64,000 nucleotides of DNA, taken from NCBI RefSeq assembly GCF_019334565.1, contig NZ_CP079724.1, positions 1,261,001 to 1,325,000 on the forward strand, in the 5' to 3' direction. Shown here piece by piece: positions 1-8,312 of this stretch; within the stretch, counting starts at the first letter, position 1; every line of letters starts with the position of its first letter. The stretch comes from Streptococcus oralis (GTDB lineage Bacteria; Bacillota; Bacilli; Lactobacillales; Streptococcaceae). The translations under genes were made by a program, and so were the position numbers. Below the pieces are notes generated by a model. It searched no databases, had not been told where the DNA came from, and saw only the letters and a program-made list of their open reading frames with translations.

Positions 1-194
1 TCAGCAGGACGACGTGATGGCTCTACATAAGCCGCATTCCATGGCTCAGGCCCAATAGCACGAAGGAAAGTGTAAGGACTCATTGTCCCCGCACCTTTTT
101 CATTATCATAAGCCTGCATGAGCATACAACCTTGGTCATTCCAAAATTGTTGCAAAGTCAAAATAATTTCTTGAAATGTTAATTTCTTAGACAT
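1..194 (-). CDS. glyQ: Glycyl-tRNA synthetase alpha subunit, N-terminal part (cut by window edge)
   Basis: The first 64 codons of the alpha chain of the bacterial alpha2-beta2 glycyl-tRNA synthetase, which charges tRNA-Gly and supplies the catalytic core. The visible protein begins [20 protein letters not shown] and continues through [20 protein letters not shown] and [14 protein letters not shown], segments highly conserved in GlyQ. The rest, and glyS, would lie to the left of the window. The start is fixed by a good ribosome site (AAGGAG) five to six bases before the ATG at 194. It is the last gene of a unit that begins with a T-box leader and includes a Gfa-like gene. Confidence 0.95.
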   Translation of the reverse strand, partial: MSKKLTFQEIILTLQQFWNDQGCMLMQAYDNEKGAGTMSPYTFLRAIGPEPWNAAYVEPSRRPA

Positions 195-292
195 TGAATA
201 CTCCTTAATAAAAAATGATTTTTTTCGACACGAGTCTGCCTTGTCGATTATACGAGGCAAAACGAGTTAGTACTGCGTCTAGCTCAGGCACT

Positions 293-370
293 CTAGTGCT
301 GAGCGTGGGGCAGTCCGACTGTAAGGAGGTCTCTGCCACTGACGCAGTGGAAAGTCAATTTATTAGACAT
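293..370 (-). pseudogene. Duplicated, broken glyQ start (25 codons)
   Basis: A second ribosome site and start closely resemble those of glyQ: AAAGGAGTAAACA then ATG, followed by codons for MSNKLTF, against MSKKLTF in the real gene. After seven codons the resemblance ends and the frame stops at codon 26. The insert holds short perfect palindromes: CCACTG/CAGTGG around 338-352, GCACT/AGTGC around 288-299, and CAGTC/GACTG around 314-324. It looks like the scar of a rearrangement that split the glyQ leader. Whether the 25-residue peptide is made is unknown. Confidence 0.55.
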
Positions 371-405
371 TGTTTACTCCTTTAATTTATATTATCTTTT
401 TAGAT

Positions 406-777
406 TTATTCATCAAGCAACCAAGAAAAAGCTGGGTTCTGAAAAATATGACGTTTGGGAACCGTTTGTAAATTCTGATCGCATTCATCTATTGTACCTA
501 ATTTTAAAGCACAGACTTCTGGTATATTTTCTTGAGCAGTGAAAATTTGACTATGACAGTTCTGACAGTAATAGCGTTGTTTTCCTGGAGATGAACTATA
601 GGTAACCAACTGTTCTTTTCCATGCAATACTAGGTTTTTACTGCTAACTTTGGCATTCACTGTATAGGCAGACGCAGTTGCTTTCCGACAGAATGAGCAG
701 TGGCAAAAAACTAATTCCGACAATTCCTCATCTAAAGTGTAGGTCACTGCTTTGCATAAACAAGATCCTTTAAGCAT
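406..777 (-). CDS. Gfa/CENP-V family zinc protein
   Basis: A 123-residue protein of the glutathione-dependent formaldehyde-activating (Gfa)/CENP-V fold. Seven cysteines sit in the family pattern: Cys6-x-Cys8, Cys25-x-Cys27-x2-Cys30 and Cys71-x2-Cys74, which bind structural and catalytic zinc. The true substrate of most members is unknown; S-hydroxymethylglutathione formation is established for only a few, so I do not assign a reaction. It starts with GGAG seven bases before the ATG. It lies between a glycine-type T-box terminator and glyQ on the same strand, so its transcription should follow tRNA-Gly charging, which is unexpected for this family. Confidence 0.85.
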   Translation of the reverse strand: MLKGSCLCKAVTYTLDEELSELVFCHCSFCRKATASAYTVNAKVSSKNLVLHGKEQLVTYSSSPGKQRYYCQNCHSQIFTAQENIPEVCALKLGTIDECDQNLQTVPKRHIFQNPAFSWLLDE

Positions 778-812
778 TATGCTCCTTTCTACTTAGGCAT
801 TAGAGGAAATTC

Positions 813-998
813 AAAAAGAACCGAATTTCAACACCCAAGCCTTGCGACTAGGGGCGTCTGAAACGCGGTTCCACCCTAATTTATTACTTCATTGTTTTTA
901 ACAATACGACAGAAAGCGCCAGTTTCTTACCTTGTTCTACTTGGCTCCCACTACCCCAAGCTCGCTGAAGAACGCCATAAGACTTTCTTTCCTAGCTA
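813..998 (-). promoter_or_regulatory. T-box riboswitch (probably tRNA-Gly)
   Basis: On the minus strand a leader follows the promoter at 1001-1029. It contains the T-box core GGTGGAACCGCG (about 864-875) and ends in an intrinsic terminator whose arms are nested: GAACCG/CGGTTC, TTTCA/TGAAA and CGCCC/GGGTG, followed by five T (813-871). The T-box core overlaps the 5' arm of this terminator, which is the standard antiterminator/terminator switch. The specifier is inferred to be glycine (GGC) from the downstream glyQ, not from a folded model. Confidence 0.9.
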
Positions 999-1000
999 GT

Positions 1001-1029
1001 ATTATAGCAGATTTTCTAGCCAGTGTAAA
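1001..1029 (-). promoter_or_regulatory. Promoter of the T-box / gfa / glyQ unit
   Basis: TTTACA, 17 bases, TATAAT on the minus strand, placed immediately upstream of the T-box leader. Confidence 0.75.
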
Positions 1030-1033
1030 CCAA

Positions 1034-1067
1034 AAATGAGTCTGAAAACAAAGTTCCAGACTCATTT
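1034..1067. terminator. Terminator after the S8 protease
   Basis: Perfect 11-bp arms AAATGAGTCTG/CAGACTCATTT. On the minus strand the stem runs into TTTTTGG. It separates the protease gene from the downstream T-box promoter. Confidence 0.85.
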
Positions 1068-1093
1068 AATAGTAAAGCTTCAGAAAGTCCTGT

Positions 1094-4000
1094 TTAAGGA
1101 TGTCTTTTCGCTTTTGGTTTTTTGCCATGTAAATTTCTCTTGGCTTGTTTCAATGCTGTAATGGCATCTTTGACATCTTCTTGGCTCGCTCCTGGATCTT
1201 TAAGGAGTTCCTGTGCCTCTTTAAAAGTTAAAAGATAAGCTGCTTTTTCTTTCTTGTCTGCATAGATAAATCTCGCGTTTTTTTCTTGGAAAAGGCGTTC
1301 ATCCTTGACCAGTTTCTTTAGACTAGAGAAGTCTGTTGCCTTGCCATTTAGTTTGCTTTTAGCTGTTGCTAGGGCAATGAGAGATTGGTCAATTTGATCC
1401 TGTTTGACTCTAGGATCCACAGCTAGTAAGGCGATTTCTTGGAAGGCACGATCATAAGCTCGACGTACTTTTTCTTTGGCATTAGCATATCGTCCAGTTT
1501 TAGTCGTTGCATAGTAAGCTTTCATAGCTTCTTTCAAGGCTGTAACGTTCGAATCTTTTCCATCCAAAGCTTTACCAGCAGCTTCAAGACTAGCGAGAAC
1601 TCTATCAATCAATTCTTGCTTTAATTTGCTTGACAAGGCTGACTGTGCCACTTGGAAAGCTTGATCATAAGCTTTTCTCTTATCTGCACTACTATTAAAG
1701 TAACGAGACGTTTCTACCAGTTCTTTTTGTTGATTTACCGCAGCAATCAAGGCCAACTTAGACACAACAGATAGACGCAAAGCATTATTTCGACCTGGCT
1801 GAACGAGCAAGGAAACGAGATCTTCAAGGAGTTCATATCCAGTTGGCAAGGTGACTTGTACAGTATAACGACCTGTAGCAACTTTCTTACCAAAGGCGTA
1901 TTGACCGTATTTTTCAGCAGGAAGAGTGATCCTTGTCCCATCTTCTCCTTTCAGAATCACAGTAGTCGTCTTTGGAACTGCTTGATTGAAGGAAACAGAC
2001 ACTGGTGCATATTCTAGGAGATTTGCTAGGAAGGTAATGGTTTGGAAACTATTTTCTTCCGTCAAGTCAAACTCTTGGGATAAGGCACTGATAAACTTCA
2101 ATTCTGTTCGGTCATAACTGAAAATTTCTGCTGTATAATGACCAAACTGTAAGAAATGAATCGCTTTTGTCTTGTCAACATCAACATATTGCCCCTCGCT
2201 ATTTTTGATTCGATAGACATAGAGGGTATCAATATCTTGGTTTGTTTTCGCATCCTTCAAGGCAATTTTCACTCGACCACTATTTTGATCGCGTACAAGT
2301 TCAGCAAGTGAGATATAGTCTACATTTCCTGCATAGTCCTCTACAAGATAGTAAATATTAGCCTTGTCAACATCCTTTGGAAGTGTATAACTACCGTCAG
2401 CATTGGCCTTAATCAGATGGGTGTTCTCAAGCGCACGGGTTCCAGACTGGTCTTTCTCAGATAGAACCATGGTCCCTTTCTGGTCAAATGGTGTGAGGTA
2501 GAAGAGTTTTTCTGAAAGGATACCGCCTTGACCCACATCTTTTGGTTTGCGAGCTACGAATTCTTGGTTTCCATCTTTAAAGCGAATATAACCACTTGTG
2601 ATGACAGGTTTTTGAGTATCAATTTGAATTTTGAAGGTCGTATATTGTTCTTTGGCTCCTGGAACATCTGGTGTGTAACTAATAACATAGTCATATAAAC
2701 CATCTGCAACGATATTGCCATCAAAATCCTGACCTCTCCAAGCAGTATTATCTAGAATATAACTCTTCAGATTTCTACTGTCACCATCAAAATAATTCTT
2801 ACGAAGATCCTTTGCATCGCCCTCCCAAATAGGATGTTCATGCTTGGTATCTGTAGCAGCATAAACTGTAGCCCGAAGATTTACAAGATTTCTCAAAGCA
2901 ACCGTTTTGTATTCGACTAAGTCTTTGTTTCCATCATCATTTGGAGAAATGGCAATACGGACATTCCCTTTTTCGTCCAACTGAAGAACATGCTTACCTT
3001 CAGCATTTTGTTCAATCCCAAGAACAGTAATTCGGCGTCCTTGGCGTTGACCTTTAGACACTAGAAGGTCATTTTGCAAGGTAGCTAGATAGGTAGCATC
3101 ATTAGAGTAGTTAACGGCAGGATTTTCCTTGTCTACTTCCGTGTAAAATCCATTTTTCCCTTCTCGGACAAGATTGTAAATTGGTTTTTCGACAGCAGGG
3201 AGATTTTGGAATTCTCCTCGGAAGCCCATAAATGCAAGACTCACAACATCCCCATCATCTGCTGGATCTACAAATCGAACAAAACCTTCAAGGAAATAGC
3301 CATTTGGCATTTGTTTGCTGAGTTGATCAGCAAATTTTCTGGCATCTACTTTAACAGTGACTGTTTGACTGCTGTGGGCTTTGACCGTCACTTCAGGCCA
3401 GACTGTCTCCGTTAGTTTTCGAGGTCGAAGGGTGAATTTTCCATCTTGGACTTCGTCTGTATTGGTATTCACTACCATCTTGAGAGTACGGTCAGTATCT
3501 GAAATGTTGTGTACAGTGACCTTGAAAGTAAATTGGTCTCCAACATTTCCCAAAGTCACACTTGGATAACCATTTTCACCCGTTACATAGAGGTCTGTTG
3601 ACACTGCAGCAGCAGTATCCACAATACCAGAACCTTGCTGACGAGGAGAGGTATAAGTGCCTGTGTCCTTATTAACATGTGGTTTTGCAGTTGACATGAT
3701 CAAGGCCTTGACAGTCTCTGATACTTGCTCAGGAGTCAATTCTGGATGGTGTTTTTGAAGGTATTCCTTAACCAGAACTGCAACACCCGTAACGTGAGGA
3801 GCCGCCATACTGGTTCCGCTGATACTACCGTAGGTATTGTCATTAAAGGATGAGTAGATATTGCCACCAGGAGCTGTCACATCTGGTTTCAATTGTCCAT
3901 CGGTAGTCACTCCCCAACTTGAAAAGTCAGATAGCTGATTGGCTACATCAGAAGGACGATTATCCATCTTACCATTAAAAACAATCTTGTAGTTTCCTGA

Positions 4001-5605
4001 TTTTAAGGCTTCACCATACTGTTTAGAAATAAATACAGAAGGAATTTTCTTTGCTTCATCATCAATAGACATATTGATGTTTGCACCTTCTACATTATTG
4101 TAGATCAATGCACCAACTGCACCGTGTTTTCGTGCATTTTTGATCTTCTCTGAAAAATTCATAGCTCCACGCTGAATGAGGGCAAGTTTCCCAGTTAAAT
4201 CCAACTTCGCAAAGTCTTCTTCACGACCTAACCCTGCTTCGACGTATTCGTACTCTTTTCCTTTTTCAAAGTCCTTATCTGCTTCAGGTTGATTATAATC
4301 AAATTTTCCGTTATGAAGACCGTCATTTCCCTCTAGACCTTTGACTTCAAAAACCGCTGTCGTCAATGTTTTATTGTTGACAGAAGCAACTGAAATCGAA
4401 TCTTCAACAGTGGATGGATTTCCAACCAAGCCATAGTCTGGGTTTTCAGCTAATGGTTTTGAATAACCATTTCCGAATGTATTGCTATTTCCTGCTGAGA
4501 TAAGAACAGAAACTCCCTTGGCACGAGCCCGTTTGATGGCATCCACAATATCAGAACCAGCATCCACCATAGAACCAGTGCTAGATCCCAAACTCATATT
4601 AATGGCATCTGCTCCCAAGGCAACTGCATCATCAATCGCCTTTACATAAAGGGCCGAACTGGTCGTTTTTTGGCGGTCTGAAAAGACACGCATAAACATG
4701 ACTTGGGCTTCTGGCGCAACACCATAGACCTTCTCACCATTTGGTGCCTCTTTATCAGGGTTTCCAGCTGCAATCCCTGTTACGTGCATCCCATGAGAAG
4801 TTCTTTCTGCTTCTTTGATCTTATCTGTTCCGTCAAAGTAGTCATAGGCATAGACAACCTTATCACTATACCATTTACCGTAGTCGATTCCAGCAGCCTT
4901 TTTAGCTGCTTCGATGGCTTTCTTGTTTTTAAATTTTGCTTTTGACGGATCCGAAATTCGAAGTACCTCATGATTCAAATCAAGTCCAGAGTCAATAATG
5001 GCAACAACGGTCCCTGTTCCCTTGTAACCAGCCTTCCAAGTTTTCGGTACTGTGATGATATCATTGCTTGAAAGACTATTGGGTTTTGCAGACTCAGCTT
5101 TTTCTTGTTCTTTTTCAGTAGTTGCTGTTTCTCCAGTAGTTTTAGGAGCTGTCGTTGCTTGAGCCTCTTTGTTCTCTATGTTAGAAGCCTTCTCAGTAGC
5201 AGGCGCTGGACTGGCATCTACTGTTGTTTCTTTTTGGACGACACCTTGATTCTCTTCGTTTGCAACTGCGCTATCTTTTCCTGATTCTTGAGATTCGGCA
5301 GTTTTATCAACTGGAGTTTCTACCTTAGCATCTTGTTTACTAGCATCCTCTTTAGAAGTTTCAGCTTCTTGTTTCTCTCCAACTACTGGTGCAATCCCAT
5401 TAGTATTGGTTTGGTCAGTCGCAGACTTTGAGTGTTTATCGTCTTTTAGCTCTGTCTTAATTTCCTGAGTTTGAGCTTGATTTTCACCTGTACTCTGCTC
5501 ATTGGCACTGACTTGACTTGCTCCAAAAACCAAAGCAGTTCCCAATAAAACTGAAGCAAGACCAAATTTGTATTTCCGTAATGAAAAACGTTGTCGTCTA
5601 TTCAT
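1094..5605 (-). CDS. Large secreted subtilisin-like serine protease (C5a peptidase/lactocepin type) without LPxTG
   Basis: 1503-residue S8 peptidase. Order of parts: YSIRK-type signal peptide (RFSLRKYKFGLASVLLG, residues 6-35), a Ser/Thr/Glu/Lys-rich pro-region to about 180, then the catalytic domain with Asp205 (IIDSGLD), His271 (SHGMH), oxyanion Asn373 (SAGN) and Ser599 (SGTSMAAPH). A PA domain is inserted at about 410-550. Fn3-like domains follow, then three FIVAR-like repeats (about 1290-1495). The protein ends GKKPKAKRHP with no LPxTG, membrane helix or charged tail, though YSIRK signals usually go with wall-anchored proteins. It may be released, held by the FIVAR repeats, or truncated. 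It is not the PrtA type. It is monocistronic, with its own terminator. Confidence 0.88.
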   Translation of the reverse strand: MNRRQRFSLRKYKFGLASVLLGTALVFGASQVSANEQSTGENQAQTQEIKTELKDDKHSKSATDQTNTNGIAPVVGEKQEAETSKEDASKQDAKVETPVDKTAESQESGKDSAVANEENQGVVQKETTVDASPAPATEKASNIENKEAQATTAPKTTGETATTEKEQEKAESAKPNSLSSNDIITVPKTWKAGYKGTGTVVAIIDSGLDLNHEVLRISDPSKAKFKNKKAIEAAKKAAGIDYGKWYSDKVVYAYDYFDGTDKIKEAERTSHGMHVTGIAAGNPDKEAPNGEKVYGVAPEAQVMFMRVFSDRQKTTSSALYVKAIDDAVALGADAINMSLGSSTGSMVDAGSDIVDAIKRARAKGVSVLISAGNSNTFGNGYSKPLAENPDYGLVGNPSTVEDSISVASVNNKTLTTAVFEVKGLEGNDGLHNGKFDYNQPEADKDFEKGKEYEYVEAGLGREEDFAKLDLTGKLALIQRGAMNFSEKIKNARKHGAVGALIYNNVEGANINMSIDDEAKKIPSVFISKQYGEALKSGNYKIVFNGKMDNRPSDVANQLSDFSSWGVTTDGQLKPDVTAPGGNIYSSFNDNTYGSISGTSMAAPHVTGVAVLVKEYLQKHHPELTPEQVSETVKALIMSTAKPHVNKDTGTYTSPRQQGSGIVDTAAAVSTDLYVTGENGYPSVTLGNVGDQFTFKVTVHNISDTDRTLKMVVNTNTDEVQDGKFTLRPRKLTETVWPEVTVKAHSSQTVTVKVDARKFADQLSKQMPNGYFLEGFVRFVDPADDGDVVSLAFMGFRGEFQNLPAVEKPIYNLVREGKNGFYTEVDKENPAVNYSNDATYLATLQNDLLVSKGQRQGRRITVLGIEQNAEGKHVLQLDEKGNVRIAISPNDDGNKDLVEYKTVALRNLVNLRATVYAATDTKHEHPIWEGDAKDLRKNYFDGDSRNLKSYILDNTAWRGQDFDGNIVADGLYDYVISYTPDVPGAKEQYTTFKIQIDTQKPVITSGYIRFKDGNQEFVARKPKDVGQGGILSEKLFYLTPFDQKGTMVLSEKDQSGTRALENTHLIKANADGSYTLPKDVDKANIYYLVEDYAGNVDYISLAELVRDQNSGRVKIALKDAKTNQDIDTLYVYRIKNSEGQYVDVDKTKAIHFLQFGHYTAEIFSYDRTELKFISALSQEFDLTEENSFQTITFLANLLEYAPVSVSFNQAVPKTTTVILKGEDGTRITLPAEKYGQYAFGKKVATGRYTVQVTLPTGYELLEDLVSLLVQPGRNNALRLSVVSKLALIAAVNQQKELVETSRYFNSSADKRKAYDQAFQVAQSALSSKLKQELIDRVLASLEAAGKALDGKDSNVTALKEAMKAYYATTKTGRYANAKEKVRRAYDRAFQEIALLAVDPRVKQDQIDQSLIALATAKSKLNGKATDFSSLKKLVKDERLFQEKNARFIYADKKEKAAYLLTFKEAQELLKDPGASQEDVKDAITALKQAKRNLHGKKPKAKRHP

Positions 5606-5894
5606 ACATAATCTCCTTTTTCTTTAAAGTATACCTATTATAGCGCAAATAGGTATAAATTTTTACAAAAATCTGAATTGTCACAAAAATGTAATATTTA
5701 CGTATATATCTTACTTATTTAATTTTATCATTCGTGTTATTTGCTCCATCAAACCAATATTTTCTAAATTCGTTCCTATATTTCAATCCATAAAATTATT
5801 TTATTATACAAACAATTTAGATTTTTTATACACAAAAAGACTAGGATTTAAAATTCCTAGTCTTTGTTATTTCAGTATAAATAGATTTCACAAA
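5606..5894. other. Intergenic, AT-rich
   Basis: Holds the promoter region and ribosome site (AAAAAGGAGAT) of the protease and, at its other end, the aldo/keto reductase terminator. No further gene or RNA seen. Confidence 0.6.
5836..5865. terminator. Terminator after the aldo/keto reductase
   Basis: Perfect 11-bp arms AAAGACTAGGA/TCCTAGTCTTT, with TTTTTGTG following on the minus strand. Confidence 0.85.
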
Positions 5895-6737
5895 CTAAAA
5901 ATCCATCTCATCCACACGTGGTGCACCAGAAGTCACTGAAATTGTTTTTAAGACTTCTCGCTCTTCGTTGCTGAGTTCAATCCCAAAACAGTCAAGATTG
6001 CTCTGGATACGAGAGGCTGTCACTGACTTAGGTAGGGGTAAAAAGCCTTCTGCCAAACTCCAAGCCAAGGCGATTTGAGCCACTGATTTCCCATGCTTAG
6101 CAGCAATTTCTTGGACTTCTTTCTGTTCAAACAACTCTCCTTGGCCAAAAGGTCCCCAAGCCTCTAAGAGAATTCCTTTCTCTCTACAGTAGTCAACCAC
6201 TTCCTCTTGATAAACTCCTGGTGCCAAGCGCACCTGATTGACCGCTGGAATGACTCTTGCTGTCTCAAGCAAGGCATCCAAATGATGGGGAAGGAAATTA
6301 CTAACGCCGATAGCACGGATTTTACCTTCTTGGTACAGGTCCTCCATCGCTCTCCAGACTTCAGCATTGCGAGTTTTCCATTCGTCATTTTCTCTTAAAG
6401 GTTTTGGATTCGGCCAATGGATAAGGTACAAATCTAGATAATCCAATCCCAGTTTTTCCATTGATTCTTCAAATGCTTGGCGTGCTTCATCATAGCTGTG
6501 ATTGGTATTCCAGAGTTTGGTCGTTACAAAGATTTCTTGTCGTGGAAGACCGCTATCTCGAATAGCGCGACCAACACTTTCCTCATTTTTATAGATAGCT
6601 GCAGTATCGATATGTCGATAACCATCCTTTAAGGCTTCTAAAACGGCTTGGTAGGCTACCTCTCCATTTTCAGCTTTCCATGTTCCAAATCCTAGTACAG
6701 GAATTGAAACTCCATTATTAAGGGTGTAAGATTTCAT
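5895..6737 (-). CDS. Aldo/keto reductase
   Basis: 280 residues, the usual length of bacterial AKR5-type reductases, cytoplasmic and NADPH-dependent, acting on small aldehydes or ketones. The catalytic tetrad is complete: Asp44 and Tyr49 (HIDTAAIY), Lys74 (VTTKLWN) and His107 (LYLIHWP). The NADP-binding end segment LPLPKSVTASRIQSN is also present. The real substrate cannot be told; methylglyoxal or 2,5-diketogluconate-like compounds are family examples. Ribosome site AAAGGAAAAACG precedes the ATG. It follows pgdA on the same strand, separated by about 80 bases, and has its own terminator. Confidence 0.92.
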   Translation of the reverse strand: MKSYTLNNGVSIPVLGFGTWKAENGEVAYQAVLEALKDGYRHIDTAAIYKNEESVGRAIRDSGLPRQEIFVTTKLWNTNHSYDEARQAFEESMEKLGLDYLDLYLIHWPNPKPLRENDEWKTRNAEVWRAMEDLYQEGKIRAIGVSNFLPHHLDALLETARVIPAVNQVRLAPGVYQEEVVDYCREKGILLEAWGPFGQGELFEQKEVQEIAAKHGKSVAQIALAWSLAEGFLPLPKSVTASRIQSNLDCFGIELSNEEREVLKTISVTSGAPRVDEMDF

Positions 6738-6818
6738 CGTTTTTCCTTTCTATGTGAAGAAAATCTAAAGAAACAAAATCCTGATTATCAGAACACTTGC
6801 CCCTTTAGATTTTAACAA

Positions 6819-8159
6819 TTATTGATCACGATCGTAATAGATCTCGTGAGCTTTCAAGCGAGAATTGAGCAATTCAGGAACGGTCACAAATGTATACCCT
6901 TCACCCTTTAAATACTCAATGACACTTGGTAGAGAATTAACTGAAGGACCATGGATATCATGCATGAGGATTATAGAACCATTGCGAACCTGACGTTGAA
7001 TCTCTGTCAAAATGGCTGTCTCATTTTTACTCTTCCAGTCCAAACTATCCACGTCCCACATGATGAAGCTTAAATCAAGGCCGTTTCGAATATCATCAGT
7101 GATGGCACCATAAGGTGGGCGCATCAGTTTAGAGCTTGATCCTAAAACTTGAGTTAACAGATCTTCTGTATCAGTGATTTGCTTTTTAGCATCTTCGAGC
7201 GAAAGTTGTGAAAGAACGGGATGACTCCAGCTGTGGTTTCCTACAACATGACCTTCTGATTTCATTCGTTTTAGAAGATTTTCATTACCTGCAATGTTTT
7301 TACCAAGTACAAAGAAGGTTGCTTTTACACCATATTTAGCTAAAGTATCCAAAGCCTGCGTGGTTGTAGTTGGATTTGGACCATCGTCAAAGGTCAAGGC
7401 TACAACCTTTTTATTTTTCTTAGCAAAGTATGCTTGGTAGAGTTCAGCATCCTTTTCTAATAGATAAGAGGACTCAATGACATCAAAGAAACTGGATATG
7501 GGCAAAGCAATTTCCTCAACAGTCTCTCCAGGATTAGCAGGATAAAGGATGATTTGACTATCCTTATAGTCAAAGCTCCAAGATGTCAATTCTTGGTCTG
7601 TGAAGCTCTTTATAACTTGATCAATTTTTGCCTGATCAAGTTTCTTATCTTCTAGAGTTGATTTGATTTGACTCAGCAAGAGTTCCTTAGCCTTGCTTGC
7701 ATCTTTGAAGAGTTTACTGAGGTCAAAATCTTTCCCATCTTCAGTCAAGAAAATTTTCCCTAAAGAAGTCTTTTCTTTTTCTTCAACCTTTGATGCAGAC
7801 AAATCGTAGACTTGCTTGCTGATATTTCGAGAAACAACTCCCTTTAAGACTGGATCCAACTGCTCGGTATAATAAAAGACCAAATCCTCTTTATCTTCCA
7901 GCTTTTCTTTGATATCCTGGTTGATTTTTTCTCTAACAGACGCAATGACTTCCTCTCCTTGCAGAGGGTAGTAGGCAATCACCTCAGCTTGACCTTTTCG
8001 AAAATGGTCCTTCTGACTACCTGAGTTGAATTGCAGGTCCTTTTCGCTTTTTAGCGCTTCAATTTTTTGTTCGTAAGATTGCTTTTGTAGTAGCTTATAA
8101 CCAATAGCACTCCCTAATAGAATCGTAGCAATTCCTAAGATTCCAACAAAGGAAAGCAA
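6819..8159 (-). CDS. pgdA: Peptidoglycan N-acetylglucosamine deacetylase (start out of frame)
   Basis: Membrane-anchored polysaccharide deacetylase that removes acetyl groups from wall GlcNAc and so gives lysozyme resistance. It has a membrane helix ([19 protein letters not shown]), an extracellular linker domain, and a C-terminal NodB domain with ALTFDDGPN, the metal His pair in [15 protein letters not shown] and the LMHDIHG motif. The longest frame starts at a TTG (8159, 446 aa) preceded by AGAAGG. The homologous N-terminus continues upstream in this frame (residues [14 protein letters not shown]) but has no ATG. The only suitable ATG, at 8209, is followed by seven A and reads out of frame by one base. 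One more A would give exactly 463 residues, the length I recall for pneumococcal PgdA. See the findings. Confidence 0.93.
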   Translation of the reverse strand: MLSFVGILGIATILLGSAIGYKLLQKQSYEQKIEALKSEKDLQFNSGSQKDHFRKGQAEVIAYYPLQGEEVIASVREKINQDIKEKLEDKEDLVFYYTEQLDPVLKGVVSRNISKQVYDLSASKVEEKEKTSLGKIFLTEDGKDFDLSKLFKDASKAKELLLSQIKSTLEDKKLDQAKIDQVIKSFTDQELTSWSFDYKDSQIILYPANPGETVEEIALPISSFFDVIESSYLLEKDAELYQAYFAKKNKKVVALTFDDGPNPTTTTQALDTLAKYGVKATFFVLGKNIAGNENLLKRMKSEGHVVGNHSWSHPVLSQLSLEDAKKQITDTEDLLTQVLGSSSKLMRPPYGAITDDIRNGLDLSFIMWDVDSLDWKSKNETAILTEIQRQVRNGSIILMHDIHGPSVNSLPSVIEYLKGEGYTFVTVPELLNSRLKAHEIYYDRDQ

Positions 8160-8206
8160 TAGCCTTCTCGTTTTATCGTGAGAAACACGTTTCGCTCTAT
8201 TTTTTT

Positions 8207-8244
8207 CATATTTCCATCATATCAAATCGAGGCTATTATTTCAA
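8207..8244 (-). promoter_or_regulatory. pgdA promoter, start codon and poly-A tract
   Basis: TTGAAA, 17 bases, extended TGA-TATGAT (-10 at 8216-8221), then only GGAAAT before the ATG at 8207-8209. Transcription should begin at or next to the ATG, so the mRNA would be leaderless. Seven A (8200-8206) follow the ATG directly. Confidence 0.7.
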
Positions 8245-8283
8245 TGATAAACAGGGATTCTGTCTTTTTTTAGGAAAAGAAAA

Positions 8284-8306
8284 AAGCTTAGAAATCTTCT
8301 AAGCTT
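8284..8306. terminator. Terminator after ezrA
   Basis: Perfect 10-bp arms AAGCTTAGAA/TTCTAAGCTT with a 3-base loop and a T-rich run on the minus strand. Confidence 0.85.
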
Positions 8307-8312
8307 CTATTT

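Noticed and set aside
195-292. Terminator before glyQ
   Set aside because: The CGACA/TGTCG stem is followed by A, not T, on the glyQ strand, so it would not stop transcription there.
1439-1624. Short plus-strand frames opposite the protease, gtfR, gyrB, ezrA and the liv genes
   Set aside because: They are mirror frames of strong coding genes, lack ribosome sites and have no recognisable domains.
1094-5605. Identity with pneumococcal PrtA
   Set aside because: Length, N-terminus and C-terminal repeats differ; it is nearer to the C5a peptidase/lactocepin type.
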